Assembly: GCA_963764585.1 (NCBI GenBank) | Contig: CAVXTB010000007.1 | Coordinates: 190,077 to 254,076, forward strand | Source of the DNA: JAOPZW01 sp963764585 | Lineage (GTDB): Bacteria > Actinomycetota > Thermoleophilia > Solirubrobacterales > Solirubrobacteraceae | Reading direction: 5' to 3' | Length of the DNA stretch: 64,000 nt | Shown: positions 17,714 through 27,308 of the stretch, piece after piece | Layout: every line of letters begins with the position of its first letter | Position numbering within the stretch: position 1 is the stretch's first letter | Program-made: the position numbers and the translations under genes | The notes under the pieces: model-generated | Told to the model about the DNA's origin: nothing | The model's database searches: none | What the model saw: the letters and a program-made list of their open reading frames with translations, nothing else

Positions 17714-20458
17714 CACCGCCGGGGTCGGGAATTCCGGCCAGCGCGCCGCTCAGCTCCTTGCGGGAGCTGATGTCGAGCTTGGTGAACACCTTGCGCAGGT
17801 GGTACTCGACGGTGCGCGGGCTGATGAACAGCTTGGCGCCGATCTCCGGGTTCGTCTGCCCGTCGCTGGCCAGCCGGGCGATCTGCGCCTCCTGGGGCGT
17901 GAGGATCGTCGCGCGTCTCGACCGTGCGCCTGCGGGCGGTCTCTCCGGTGGCCAGCAGCTCGCGGCGGGCGCGCTCGGCGAAGGCCTCGGCGCCCGATCC
18001 GGCTGAAGCGGTCGTAGGCGGCTCGGAGCTGCTCGCGCGCGTCGACGCGCCGGTTCTCGCGACGCAGCCACTCGCCGTAGAGCAGCTGGGTGCGGGCGAG
18101 GTGGACCACGCCGCGGGTGCGCGCGAGCCGCTCGACCGCTTCGCGGTAGAGGGGCTCCGCAGCTCGGCTGTCGCTCAGCAGCGCGCGTGAGCCGGCCTCG
18201 ATGCCGAGCGCCCAATCGGTGCCGCTGGCCTGCGTGCGCTCGCTGAGGCGGTCGAGCGCGGCGGCGGTCGCGTCCGTCGCGGCGCTGCGCACGCCTGCCT
18301 CGATCAGCTCCACGAGGGTCCACGCGAAGAGCGCGGCATCGTCGTGTTCGCAGCCTCGCTGGGCGGCGGCGAGCGCCTCGTCGTAGCGGCCGTGGCCGTT
18401 GTACAGCAGGGCGGTGGCCCACTCGAGGATGCTCAGCCCCATACCCTCGCCCCTCGCCGTCGCCTCGCGCCTTCCAGCCTCGAGCAGCAATAGGGCCTCG
18501 GGCTCGTTGCCGCGCCACGCCGCCAGCGCAAGCGACGCCACCTTCAACGGTGCCATCTCCGTCGCCTCGATGATCGCGTCGGCCTCCTCGATCAGCGACG
18601 AAGCGGCGCCGAACTCCCCCGCATGAACGTGGAGGGACGCGCGATATGTGAGCGCGATCGGGAGCATGCGGAGCGCGCCCGTCTCGCGCGCGACGCGCAG
18701 CCCGCGCGTCGCGAGCACGTGCCAGACCTCGTCGTCCCAGAGATTCTGCGCCACGCGGCAGGCGAGCCAGAGCCAGCGCGCGTCGCGTGCCGTCAATCCC
18801 TCCACATGGCGGAACGCGTCGAGCGCCCTGCGGAGCGGCGGCACACCGGCCGGGTAGCCGTCGGTGAACCTCGTCGTCAGGCCGTCGAGGAGCAGGTCGA
18901 TCGCGCGCGGCGGCTGCGGTGCCGGCGGCGCAGCCTGAGCGGCCTCGGCCGCCTCGCGGACGTCCGGCTTGTCGCCGAGGTGACCGGCGTAGATCGCCGC
19001 CGCGATCGCCTCGAGATGGGTCTCGCGAGCCAGTGCGGCGTCGAGCGGTTCGAGCCGCCGGGCGGCATCGAGCAAGAGGCCGGGAGCGTCGCTCGCCGCG
19101 CGTGCGGGCGAACGCGATCTCCGCGCGCAGCCGCTCCAACCGCGCGCGCTGAAGGTCGTCGAGCGGGGCAAGCTCGGCGGTCGCGAGCAACTCGAGCGCC
19201 GCGTCCGATGCCGCGGCATCGAACTTCGCCTGCGCGGCAGCCAGGGCCCGCTTCCCCGTCTCCGCCGGGTCGGGGGTCAGCTCGGTCGCGCGGGCCAGGA
19301 ACGCCGCCGCTGCCGCCGTGCCCCCGCGGGCCTGCGCCCGATCGGCCGAGCGCTCAAGCTCACCGGCCAGCGCCTCGTCGGGCTCGGACGCCGCTTGCGC
19401 CCGATGCCAGGCGCGACGATCGGGATCGGTATCCGGATCGGTCGCCTCGGCGAGCGCTCGATGCACTTCCTGGCGGTCGCGAAAGTGCGCGGCCCGGTAG
19501 GCGGCCGACCGGACGAGCGGATGTCGGAACCGCACCCGGATGCCGAGATCGATCAACGCGGCCTCCTCGGCCGGCTTCCCCGCGTCGCCTCTGATCCCGA
19601 GCTGCTCGGCCGCGCGCCACAGCAGGCTCACGTCGCCGACCGGTTCGGCCGCCGCCACCAGCAGCAGGCGCTGGGTCTCGCGCGGGAGCGCCCCGGATGC
19701 GCTGCATGAAGGTCTCCTCGACGCGGCTGGCCAGCGGCCGCGCGTCGGGGAGGCCGAACCCGCCCGCGAGCTCCGCAGGCGTCAACCCACGCGGCAGCTC
19801 CAGCAACGCCAGCGGGTTGCCGCGCGTCTCGGCGACGATCTGATCGCGCACGCGCTCGTCCAGGCGCCCCGGCATGGCCGAGGCCAGCAACGAGCGTGCG
19901 TCGCCGTCGGCGAGCCCGCCGACGGCCATCTCCGGCAGGCCGTTGAGCTCGGTGACGTCGGTGGGCTCGCGGACGGCGAACACCATGGCGATCGGTCTCG
20001 GCCAGCAGGCGCCGGGCCACGAACGCCAGCGCCTGTGCGGACGCCCGATCGAGCCATTGCGCATCGTCGACCAGGCACACGAGCGGACGCTCCTCGGCCG
20101 CCTCGGCCAGCAGACTCAGGACCGCGAGCGCGACGAGGAAGCGATCCGGTGCCGCGCCGTCGTGCAACCCGAACGCCGCCCGCAGCGCGTCACGTTGCGG
20201 GCCTGGCAGCCCGTCGAGCTCGCCGAGCATCGGCGCGCACAGCTGATGCAGCCCGGCGAACGCGAGCTCCATCTCAGACTCAACGCCCGCGACCCGGGCG
20301 ATGCGACACTCCGAGGCCCGCTCGGCGACGTACTCCAGCAGCGCCGTCTTGCCGACCCCCGCCTCGCCGCGCAGCACCTGCACCGAGCTCTGCCCCGCCC
20401 GGACGCGCTGCAGCTGGCGGTCCAGTGCCTCGCACTCGATGCGTCGCCCTCGTAGCAC
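17700..20458 (-). pseudogene. LuxR-family AAA transcriptional regulator, multiply frameshifted
   Basis: The same protein as the intact one at 59671-62424 (about 917 residues) but readable only by changing frame near 20000, 19690, 19100, 17990 and 17930. Intact pieces include the start MLRGRRIECEALDRQLQRVR, Walker A GEAGVGKT, a TPR-like middle and the C-terminal HTH (ILTPQEAQIARLASDGQTNP, then SPRTVEYHLRKVFTKLDIS). Each break is explained by a single inserted or lost base. It is either a genuine pseudogene or a poorly determined stretch. The stop overlaps the small ORF at 17513. Confidence 0.8.
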
Positions 20459-20580
20459 GGCGCGTTGAGCCTATCCGCCGCGGCGTGCGGTGCCGACTGG
20501 GCAACCGGCCGAGGCGACTAGGGACCTGACGGGGGACTTGCCCGGACGCGAGCCCGCCCGTCCGGATCAAGACTCGCACC

Positions 20581-20934
20581 ATGCACACCACCGAGCCCAC
20601 CACCCCCACCGCATCCGGGCCTCGGACCCGCGGCGACCTGCTCGCGGACGTCCTCCCGGTCTTCGACACCGTCTACGTCGCGGGGCCGCCCATCCTCGTG
20701 GCGTGGGCGGGAACCGTCCTGTTCGCACTGATGCTCGCCGGGCCGTTCGCGCTCCTCGTGACCTTCGTCGTCGTGTTCGCCGCGGCGGCGGCCCTCGTGA
20801 CGCTCGCGGGCGCGATCCTGGCATCGCCGTATCTGCTCGTGCGCCATCTCGGTCTGCGCCTCGCAGAGCGACGCCGCGTCTCGGAAGTGTCGGCGCCGAT
20901 CGCCACGATCGTTGCGGCGAGGGCAGCGCGATGA
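20581..20934 (+). CDS. Small two-helix membrane protein, divergent from the LuxR regulator
   Basis: 117 residues. The N-terminal PTTPTASGPRTRGDLLADVL is followed by two long hydrophobic segments (residues about 35-85, AWAGTVLFALMLAGPFALLV and a second one ending GAILASPYLLV), then a basic tail. A paralogue (59195-59545) keeps the same start motif and the same position divergent from a LuxR regulator. Even the spacer between the two genes is similar in both copies. Function unknown. It overlaps the next gene by ATGA. Confidence 0.8.
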   Translation: MHTTEPTTPTASGPRTRGDLLADVLPVFDTVYVAGPPILVAWAGTVLFALMLAGPFALLVTFVVVFAAAAALVTLAGAILASPYLLVRHLGLRLAERRRVSEVSAPIATIVAARAAR

Positions 20935-21200
20935 TCGCGTCATCGCTACGTCCCGACAGCCGCACTGTGGTCGGCCGTTCCATGGATCAGACGCTCGCCG
21001 AGGGCGATCTCGGGGCCGTCGAGCAGTTCGTCGCTCGCGTGCTTCGTCGAGCGCACGAGAGTGCCGAGGCCCGCAACGCGCCGAACGAGGCGCGCGCGAT
21101 CCTCGGTGTGGCGCATCTGTTCGCTGACGAGCTGACCGCCAGCCACCCGGGATTCGACCGCTTCGGCTTCGTCGCGGCGGCCACGGAGGGTCCGGCATGA
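20931..21200 (+). CDS. Small helical protein between membrane protein and sigma factor
   Basis: 89 residues from an ATG overlapping the previous stop (a later ATG at 20982 is possible). It contains AVEQFVARVLRRAHESAEAR, then ARAILGVAHLFADELTASHPGFDRFGF. The paralogue at 58989-59198 keeps the same pattern. No domain is recognised. It is coupled by ATGA overlaps to both neighbours, so membrane protein, this protein and the ECF41 sigma factor form one operon and may work together in signalling. Confidence 0.78.
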   Translation: MIASSLRPDSRTVVGRSMDQTLAEGDLGAVEQFVARVLRRAHESAEARNAPNEARAILGVAHLFADELTASHPGFDRFGFVAAATEGPA

Positions 21201-21841
21201 CACTGCAGGCCGCCCCAGTCATCGCCGTCGACCCGGCGCCGTTCGAGGCGGTGCGCCCGCGATTGTTCGGGATCGCCTATCGGACGCTCGAAAGCGCAGC
21301 GGATGCGGAGGACGTCGTGCAGGACACGTGGATCCGTTGGCAGCGCACCGACCGCAACGAGGTGCGCGACGCGGCCGCGTTTCTCGCCACGACCACGAAA
21401 CGCGTCGCGCTCAACGTCGTGCAATCCGCTCGGGCACGCCGCGAGACGTCCATGGATCCGGGGCATCCCGAACCGGTCGACGCCCAGGCCGATCCCACGC
21501 TGGGCGCCGAGCGACGCGAGGCGCTCGAGCACGCGGTACGCGTGCTCTTGGAGACGCTGTCTCCCACCGAACGAGCCGCCTACGTGCTCCGCGAGGCGTT
21601 CGACTACCCCTACCGGCAGATCTCAGACCTGCTCGCGACGAGCGAGGCAAACGCCCGGCAACTCGTCACCCGCGCCCGTCTCCACCTCGCCAGCGAACGT
21701 CGCAGGCCGGCCAGCGCCGCCGAGCAGCAGCGATTCATCGACGCCTTCGTCGACGCCGCGCAGACCGGAGATCTCACAACGCTCGAACAGCTCCTCGCTG
21801 CTCAGGTCGTCACGAACTCCCCGGTCGCCATCGCGGCATAG
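21197..21841 (+). CDS. ECF41 (SigJ-type) sigma factor with a shortened C-terminal SnoaL extension
   Basis: 214 residues. Region 2 is RPRLFGIAYRTLESAADAED followed by VVQDTWIRW; region 4 is LSPTERAAYVLREAFDYPYR followed by SEANARQLVTRARLHL, all typical of group ECF41. Members normally carry a SnoaL/NTF2-like extension of about 100 residues that controls activity. Here only about 45 residues remain (AAEQQRFIDAFVDAAQTGDL...) before a stop, without the conserved motifs of the domain. Work on ECF41 proteins reported that C-terminal truncation can change activity, so this one may be deregulated. TGTCAC-N16-CGGTC promoters in the block are its likely targets, including an NmrA gene, a classic ECF41 partner. 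Confidence 0.9.
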   Translation: MTLQAAPVIAVDPAPFEAVRPRLFGIAYRTLESAADAEDVVQDTWIRWQRTDRNEVRDAAAFLATTTKRVALNVVQSARARRETSMDPGHPEPVDAQADPTLGAERREALEHAVRVLLETLSPTERAAYVLREAFDYPYRQISDLLATSEANARQLVTRARLHLASERRRPASAAEQQRFIDAFVDAAQTGDLTTLEQLLAAQVVTNSPVAIAA

Positions 21842-21934
21842 CTCTGGCTCTATGCGTTCGAGGTTGCGGCGATTGCGCTGCCGCAGCCATTCCAGCGCGG
21901 CGCACTCGTCACGGCGGCCGCGCAGGATCCAGTC

Positions 21935-23560
21935 CTACGCCGGCTTGCCGGCGTCGATCCAGCGTCGGAAGACGGCGACGCGGTCGGCTGGCCACGCGCC
22001 GTCGCACGGCATCGTGCCGGCCTCGAGCCGTTCGAGGATGGTCCCGGCGTGGGTCGAGACGTCTTCGGCGGACCAGAGATCGAAGGCGAAGCGCATCGCC
22101 TTGCGGTCGCCCTCGCGGAACAGTGGCTTGACGTCCTCTTGGAAGCTCATCGGCTCCTCCTCGGTTGCGATTTCGGCTGCCTCACCCGTGGCGGTCACGA
22201 AGCGACTCGTCGCACCCCAATCCGGGAAATGCCGAGCGAGCGAGTCCGCGACCGCGGTGAGCGCGCGCTCGACCGGCCCGAGCGCGCTCGCGACGCTCTC
22301 CGGTGAGCTCTGCATGACGCTCTCGCAGTAGGTCTGCGCATCGCGCACGCGCTCCTCGAGGAGCACCCACGCGGATTCCCGATGTGGGAGGAGGTCGTCG
22401 TCCTCGTAGAAGAGCTCGAAGCTCGGCCCGGCGTTGCGCCCCGGATGCTCCGGTCCCACCGGCAGCGTCGTGATCAGGTCGCCGAGCGGGGCGAGCACCC
22501 CAGCCATCAGGGTGACCGCCGCGTTCGCGAGCGTCCTGAGCTGCGCGTCGGTCTCCTCGGTGTGCGCGAAGTACCGCTCCAGTATCTGCAGCAGGATCTC
22601 GTAGCTGACGTTGAAGAGGTCCGTGCACTGGGCCGTCACCCGATCGCCGATGAGCGGGGCCGCGTCGTCGTGCTCGCCGCGGCGCACCGTCGCGAAGATC
22701 ACGGGCCGGACAGGATCGAACGCGGGATTCTCCGCGAGCTTCTGGCGGTACTCGTCGAGGATCTGCACGAACGCGCCGAAGTGCGCCGCCTCCCAATGCC
22801 CTCGCGCACCTTCGCCCTGCTCGAGAATCGTATCGAGCGCTCCCTGGGCCGAAGCGAGGTCGGTCACGGCCACAAGCTCGGGCCAACGGAAATCGTCGCT
22901 CGTCGCCTGCGCGCGTGGCGGCCCGACGAACAGGTTGCGCTCGCCGAACTTGTCAGCGAGGTGCGCCAGCCCTTCCTCGATCGAGCGATACAAGTGGCCG
23001 ACGGTTGCGAAGTCCTGCAGCTGCGGCACGATGCCGCCGTCGGCCATCAGCGGGACGGCCTCGTGCAGCGGCGCGTCGATGCCGGTCGCACCGTCCAGCG
23101 CCATGCCCTCCGGACGCTCGAGGAACATGAAGTGCTGCAGGGCCGGCTCGCCAAACGGCACGAGCGTCAGGTTCACGCCGGCCGGATAGTGCCGCGCGGG
23201 TGCAGGCAGGTTCGGCCGTGTCAGATGCGGCGCCGCTCCGATCGCCGACAGCACGTTCTGAACGAGCGCGAGGTGCAGCATCTCCTCAGTCGCAACGTGA
23301 GCGATCGTGCGGCGCCACCGAGTCACGACGTCGAGGTCCTCCGGCGTGAGCCCTTCGTCCTCGCGCTGCTTGAGCGAGAACGCGGCGAACAGGTACTGGC
23401 ACATGATCCCGTGCTCGAGCTCGGCCGCTTCGCACAGCATGTAGATCAGCGCCTCGCGATGCTCGATGACGAACGGCGCCTCGGGCGCCGCCCGTCCGCC
23501 CCGCATCGCCAGCACCTCGGCGAGGCGACCCCGGCCCGCGCTGCCGGTCGGATCAGTCAT
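21935..23560 (-). CDS. Ferritin-like domain protein (iminophenyl-pyruvate dimer synthase-like)
   Basis: 541 residues. The N-terminal half has the carboxylate/histidine helices of the ferritin-like VioB/IPP-dimer-synthase family: EAAELEHGIMCQYLFAAFSL, HVATEEMLHLALVQNVL and a later GHWEAAHFGAF. The last 75 residues (SFQEDVKPLFREGDRKAMRF ... RWIDAGKPA) look like a cytochrome-c-like or associated cap that lacks CxxCH. Such proteins bind a di-metal centre; the reaction is unknown outside pigment pathways. It converges on the sigma factor gene and has no obvious operon partner. Confidence 0.82.
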   Translation of the reverse strand: MTDPTGSAGRGRLAEVLAMRGGRAAPEAPFVIEHREALIYMLCEAAELEHGIMCQYLFAAFSLKQREDEGLTPEDLDVVTRWRRTIAHVATEEMLHLALVQNVLSAIGAAPHLTRPNLPAPARHYPAGVNLTLVPFGEPALQHFMFLERPEGMALDGATGIDAPLHEAVPLMADGGIVPQLQDFATVGHLYRSIEEGLAHLADKFGERNLFVGPPRAQATSDDFRWPELVAVTDLASAQGALDTILEQGEGARGHWEAAHFGAFVQILDEYRQKLAENPAFDPVRPVIFATVRRGEHDDAAPLIGDRVTAQCTDLFNVSYEILLQILERYFAHTEETDAQLRTLANAAVTLMAGVLAPLGDLITTLPVGPEHPGRNAGPSFELFYEDDDLLPHRESAWVLLEERVRDAQTYCESVMQSSPESVASALGPVERALTAVADSLARHFPDWGATSRFVTATGEAAEIATEEEPMSFQEDVKPLFREGDRKAMRFAFDLWSAEDVSTHAGTILERLEAGTMPCDGAWPADRVAVFRRWIDAGKPA

Positions 23561-23759
23561 CCTCGTCGTGACGCGGCGGGTTGCCGAGGCTCACCGTTGA
23601 GCACATCGCGGCTGCCGAGCCTAATGGGCAGATTGGCCGCTTGGCAACCCTCCCGCGCCCCCGCGCGCGGTCTGGGAGCTGCGAGTGGCCTCTGGACGCA
23701 GCTGCGACTGCCTCGGGACCCGTCCTCGCCAGCCGGCGGATGACGCCTACGCGTGCTCG

Positions 23760-24206
23760 TTACTCGCCCGCGCCCTGCAGCGCGTCGGCCAACTCCGCGG
23801 CGGCCTGGGCCACTTCGGCGTAGGCGTCGACCACTTCGCTCAGGTTGTCGCCCGCGCCGGCCTCGTTGAGCCGCTGCACTGCCGCGTCGAAGCTGGCCCA
23901 GAGCTCGGCGGGGCCGCAGCGGCCGGTCCCCGGTCGCAGCTCGTAGGGAGGGCGCGCCCGTTCCGAGTCAACGACGGGCCGCCAGGCCAGGCCTGCATGG
24001 AGCGCTTGTGCGTGGGCGTCGTGCATCGCGGCTGCAGCGTTGGCGAGCGCTCGTAGTCGATCGCGAAAGCCGGGGTCGGGCGGTGCCTGCTCGTGGGCGC
24101 GCATCGCGCCGCTCCACGACGCCCGGGCTTCGTTGACCGACGTCCACGCGTGTTCCTTGGCGCCCTCGGCCGGTGCTCCGGCCCGCTCCTCTGGAAGCTC
24201 GCTCAC
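23760..24206 (-). CDS. Hypothetical helical protein near the integration module
   Basis: 148 residues from a GTG at 24206. Alanine- and glutamate-rich helices (FRDRLRALANAAAAMHDAHA, then VDAYAEVAQAAAELADALQG), no known domain, no signal peptide. It is transcribed away from the excisionase-integrase genes and lies just inside the element, so it may be an element-encoded accessory protein. The assignment rests on coding character only. Confidence 0.6.
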   Translation of the reverse strand: MSELPEERAGAPAEGAKEHAWTSVNEARASWSGAMRAHEQAPPDPGFRDRLRALANAAAAMHDAHAQALHAGLAWRPVVDSERARPPYELRPGTGRCGPAELWASFDAAVQRLNEAGAGDNLSEVVDAYAEVAQAAAELADALQGAGE

Positions 24207-24358
24207 GAGCCGGTCCTATCGCACCCGCGGACCGCCACGCGGCATGCTTCGCGGTTCAACCCGCTCGTTGCGAGTGAAACCATCCGGTCGCCAACACCCA
24301 CAGACGGGCGCACACGGACGGTTGGTGTAGCGTCACGTCTCGGGACGGAGGGACCAGG

Positions 24359-24601
24359 ATGACGCCGATGCCAGCCGCAGACGAGCCGGAGTACCTGAAG
24401 GTCGAAGAGGTCGCAGCGCGCCTGAAGCTCAAGGAGAAGACGATCCGCGATTGGATCCTGCGCGGCGAGCTGCCGGCCTACAAGCTGGGCAAGGAGTGGC
24501 GCATCCGCCGCGACGACTTCGATCAGGCGATGCAGGCGCGCCGCACCACGGCCGAGCCCGCGCGCACCGGTGGTCTCTGGGATCCCGGCGATCCTGAATA
24601 G
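24359..24601 (+). CDS. Excisionase-family (HTH_17/MerR-like) DNA-binding protein
   Basis: 80 residues. YLKVEEVAARLKLKEKTIRD, then WILRGELPAYKLGKEWRIRR, is the complete winged HTH of the excisionase family, in which RIRR and a following aromatic form the wing. It lies upstream of and co-directional with the integrase, where recombination directionality factors normally sit. It probably binds the att arms and pushes integration toward excision, or regulates the integrase. Confidence 0.85.
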   Translation: MTPMPAADEPEYLKVEEVAARLKLKEKTIRDWILRGELPAYKLGKEWRIRRDDFDQAMQARRTTAEPARTGGLWDPGDPE

Positions 24602-24746
24602 ACCTGGTTAAGCCTCTAGAGGTAGTTTGCAACCGTTGAGACACGTATGTATCCTCCAATGTTCGCCCGAGGATCTCGATCATGCGTGGCTTCTCACCTA
24701 CCAGGACGAACTCTCCACCGCAGCTGGCGCGGCGGCGTCCGTGCTC

Positions 24747-25091
24747 ATGACGCTTGAGCATCGGGACATCGAGGCCATCGCGCACCGCGTCGTCGAGCTC
24801 TTGGAGGCTCCGCCGCGCAAGCTCCTCACCGTGGCCGAGGTCGCTTGGTTGCTCGCCGTCGACCGCGACTTCGTCTATGCCCACCAAGCGGAGCTCGGTG
24901 TCGTCCGGCTGCCGGGCAAGGGACGACGGCCGGCTCTGCGCTTCGACCGCGACACGCTGCTCGAACGGCTCGACCGAAGCCACGCCACGCAGGCTCAGCC
25001 CCCGGCCCGACGAGGGCGGCGCGCCCAACGGGCCCGCGACGCAACCTCGCTGATCGAGCTGCTCCCCTATGAGCCGCGCAGCGCGATTTAG
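24747..25091 (+). CDS. Second small HTH protein upstream of the integrase
   Basis: 114 residues from the ATG at 24747; an upstream TTG at 24627 keeps the frame open, but the added residues do not look like protein. LLTVAEVAWLLAVDRDFVYA, then HQAELGVVRLPGKGRRPALR and FDRDTLLERL, is a helix-turn-helix of the same broad type as the excisionase gene. It sits 42 bases before the integrase and probably belongs to the recombination-control module. Confidence 0.72.
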   Translation: MTLEHRDIEAIAHRVVELLEAPPRKLLTVAEVAWLLAVDRDFVYAHQAELGVVRLPGKGRRPALRFDRDTLLERLDRSHATQAQPPARRGRRAQRARDATSLIELLPYEPRSAI

Positions 25092-25132
25092 CGCGACCGC
25101 TCGCCGCACCCTGCGCGCCCGAGGTCTCCTTG

Positions 25133-26683
25133 ATGACCCGGCCTGACTCCGAGGGCCAGGCGGGCCGCCCGCCTGCCGGGCAGATCACGACGTCCACTCT
25201 GGGGGACGGGACGCACGCGTTCCGGCTGCGCTTCCAGGCCGGCGACCGACGCGAGCGCGTGACGCTGCACGAACGACGCGACTGTCCATGCGGATGCGGC
25301 GGCGGATGGAACGAGCGCACTGCGAGGGTCGAGCTCGACAACATCCTCGCGCGCGTCCGCGCCGGCGTCTGGCCCAGCCGCCTCCGCGCCGCACGGGCCG
25401 CCGCGTCGGCCGACTCGGAGCAAGTGCCCACCTTCCACGAGTACGCCTCCTGGTGGCTGACGGCGAAGACCGAGGGTGTGATCGGCGACAAGCCGATCGA
25501 CGCCAACACGCAGGCCGACTACCGCTGGCGGCTGACCGTTCACCTGCTGCCCTTCTTCGGTGACTACCGGCTGGACGAGATCGACCGTCGCGTGTGCCTG
25601 CGCTTCAAGGAGACCAAGCTGCGCGAGTCCGAGGAGCTGCGGCGCGCCATCGCCGCGGGCGCCGAGCTGCGCGACCGGCGCGGGCGACGGATCACTCCAC
25701 TGGGGCTGGCGTCGATCAAGAAGCTCATCGAGACGCTCGGCAGCATTCTCGACGAGGCCATCGAGGACGAGCACATCGAGCGCAACCCGGCGCGTGGGAG
25801 TCGCATGCGCATCAAGGCGCCCAAGCCCACCCGAACGTTCCTCGAGATGGACGAGCTCGTGGCACTCATCGACGCCGCGGGCGAGCAGGACGAGCCCCTG
25901 GCTCGGCCACTCGACGCGTCCCGCGAAGGGCTCGACGGAACGCGCGCCGAAGTCGCCCGCGCCGCCGCACGGGGCACTCGCTCCAAGGACATCGCCGCCG
26001 CGCTGGGGCTCTCCAAGGCCACCGTCAGCTACCACCTGGTCCGCTTGGGCGTCGAGGCGGCGCGCGAGTATCAGGGTCGTCGCGCGATCTGCGGAACGCT
26101 GGCGCGCAGCGGCATCCGCGCCAGCGAGCTGTGCGATCTGCGCGTCGGTGAGGTCCGCCTTCACGACCCCGAAGGCGCGCGCTTCCGGATCCCCGACGCC
26201 AAGACCGAGGCGGGCGTGCGCGAGGTGCAGATGAGCCCGGAGCTCGTCGAGGAGTTCGTCTCGCACTTCGATCGCCTCCGCCGCGCCGGCCGGCGCACGG
26301 ACCCCGACGCCTACGCCTTTCCCAACACCCACGGTGGCCGGATCGCGCGCCAACGCGTCGCGCGGATCGTCGGCGAGGCCGCCAAGCGGGCCTCCGAGCG
26401 CGTCAGCCAGCGCGGCCTGCCGCCGCTGCCCCACACCACGCCCCACACCCTGCGCCGCACCTACATCTCGATCGCGCTGCTCGCCAATCGCTTCGACGTC
26501 CTCTGGGTCATGGGCCAGGTCGGCCACGCCGATTCGAAGATGACGCTCGACGTCTACGCGCAGCTACAGCAGCGCGTCAAGCGCGAGCACGGACGGGCGT
26601 TCGACACCCTCGTCAGGCAGGCGCGCGAGCAGCTCTACGGCACCACCAGCGGGCTCCCAGACGCGGCGCCAGAGGCAATTTAG
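25133..26683 (+). CDS. Tyrosine recombinase (integrase) with an inserted HTH
   Basis: 516 residues from the ATG at 25133. An arm-binding N-terminus contains CPCGCGGGW, followed by a core-binding SAM-like domain (FHEYASWWLTAKTEG ... NTQADYRWRL). The catalytic domain has Arg329 (GIRASELCDL), His438 and Arg441 (HTLRRTY), His465 (GHADSKM) and the nucleophile Tyr475 (LDVYAQ). Between core and catalytic domains there is an extra helix-turn-helix (SKDIAAALGLSKATVSYHLV). The gene ends 103 bases before a clean tRNA-Phe 3'-half repeat at 26786, the normal place for an integrase beside its att site. It probably integrates the element at tRNA-Phe(GAA). Confidence 0.93.
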   Translation: MTRPDSEGQAGRPPAGQITTSTLGDGTHAFRLRFQAGDRRERVTLHERRDCPCGCGGGWNERTARVELDNILARVRAGVWPSRLRAARAAASADSEQVPTFHEYASWWLTAKTEGVIGDKPIDANTQADYRWRLTVHLLPFFGDYRLDEIDRRVCLRFKETKLRESEELRRAIAAGAELRDRRGRRITPLGLASIKKLIETLGSILDEAIEDEHIERNPARGSRMRIKAPKPTRTFLEMDELVALIDAAGEQDEPLARPLDASREGLDGTRAEVARAAARGTRSKDIAAALGLSKATVSYHLVRLGVEAAREYQGRRAICGTLARSGIRASELCDLRVGEVRLHDPEGARFRIPDAKTEAGVREVQMSPELVEEFVSHFDRLRRAGRRTDPDAYAFPNTHGGRIARQRVARIVGEAAKRASERVSQRGLPPLPHTTPHTLRRTYISIALLANRFDVLWVMGQVGHADSKMTLDVYAQLQQRVKREHGRAFDTLVRQAREQLYGTTSGLPDAAPEAI

Positions 26684-26785
26684 GCCACGAGTCGGGCCAC
26701 GAGGCCACCTCGGGCGAGTCAGACGCGCGGAGGGCCGGGCCGACCGGCGAGCAGGAATCGAGCGACTTGCAGGCGGATCGCGGAA

Positions 26786-26832
26786 TGGCGAGACCCGGAC
26801 TCGAACCGGGGACACCACGATCTTCAGTCGTG
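26786..26832 (-). repeat. tRNA-Phe(GAA) 3'-half direct repeat, att site next to the integrase
   Basis: 47 bases that on the minus strand give a complete anticodon arm (CACGA stem, loop CTGAAGA), variable loop, T arm and 3' acceptor strand. D arm and 5' acceptor are absent. Nearly identical to 38244-38290 and 53587-53633. The following 140 bases are also shared among the three sites and end in an intrinsic-terminator hairpin. Confidence 0.88.
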
Positions 26833-26941
26833 CGGCCAGCGCATCTGAATTCGATCGGATTTGCAGGGGATTCCGTGGCTTCTGGCGCAGTCTCGTGGTT
26901 CCGGGGTTTGCCGGACTTTGCGGTCCTTTCCCGGCGGTTAC

Positions 26942-26969
26942 GGCAAACGGCGGCGCCCGTCTGCCTTTT
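26942..26969 (+). terminator. Intrinsic-terminator-like hairpin in the att-linked repeat
   Basis: GGCAAACGG pairs with CCGTCTGCC (one mismatch) and is followed by TTTT. The same position in the copies at 38244 and 53587 also carries a hairpin plus TTTT. Confidence 0.6.
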
Positions 26970-27197
26970 CGGCGGGCCGGCCCCCGCCGAACGCGGCCGC
27001 GGGTCCGTACAACGCGGAGTCGGCGGGACCGCGGCGCGGAAACCGCAGGATCGTCTCGACGTCACCCCGCGTGATAGGCAAGTGAACCGCCGCACCAGGA
27101 CTAGTCGATGCGGTCGCCGGGGCGGACGAGGCCGCTCTGGTACATCGGACGCAACGCCATTGTCCGGCTCGTCTCCACCCGTCGCTTACACCACAAG

Positions 27198-27208
27198 TCA
27201 CCAGTTGA
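27198..27208. promoter_or_regulatory. GntR operator before the MetE-like gene
   Basis: TCACCAGTTGA, a near-perfect copy of the palindrome TCACCNGGTGA. It overlaps TTGACT at 27205-27210, which with TAGCGT 17 bases on could serve as the promoter of the gene at 27309. The rest of 26970-27308 shows no gene. Confidence 0.65.
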
Positions 27209-27308
27209 CTCGGGAGCGGCGCGGCGATAGCGTCCCGCTGAGTCTGGAGCGTCCCGCGTGCGTCGGCGCCGAGGGCCGCAACGGTTGAAGCAGAGAGGAA
27301 CGTCGCAC

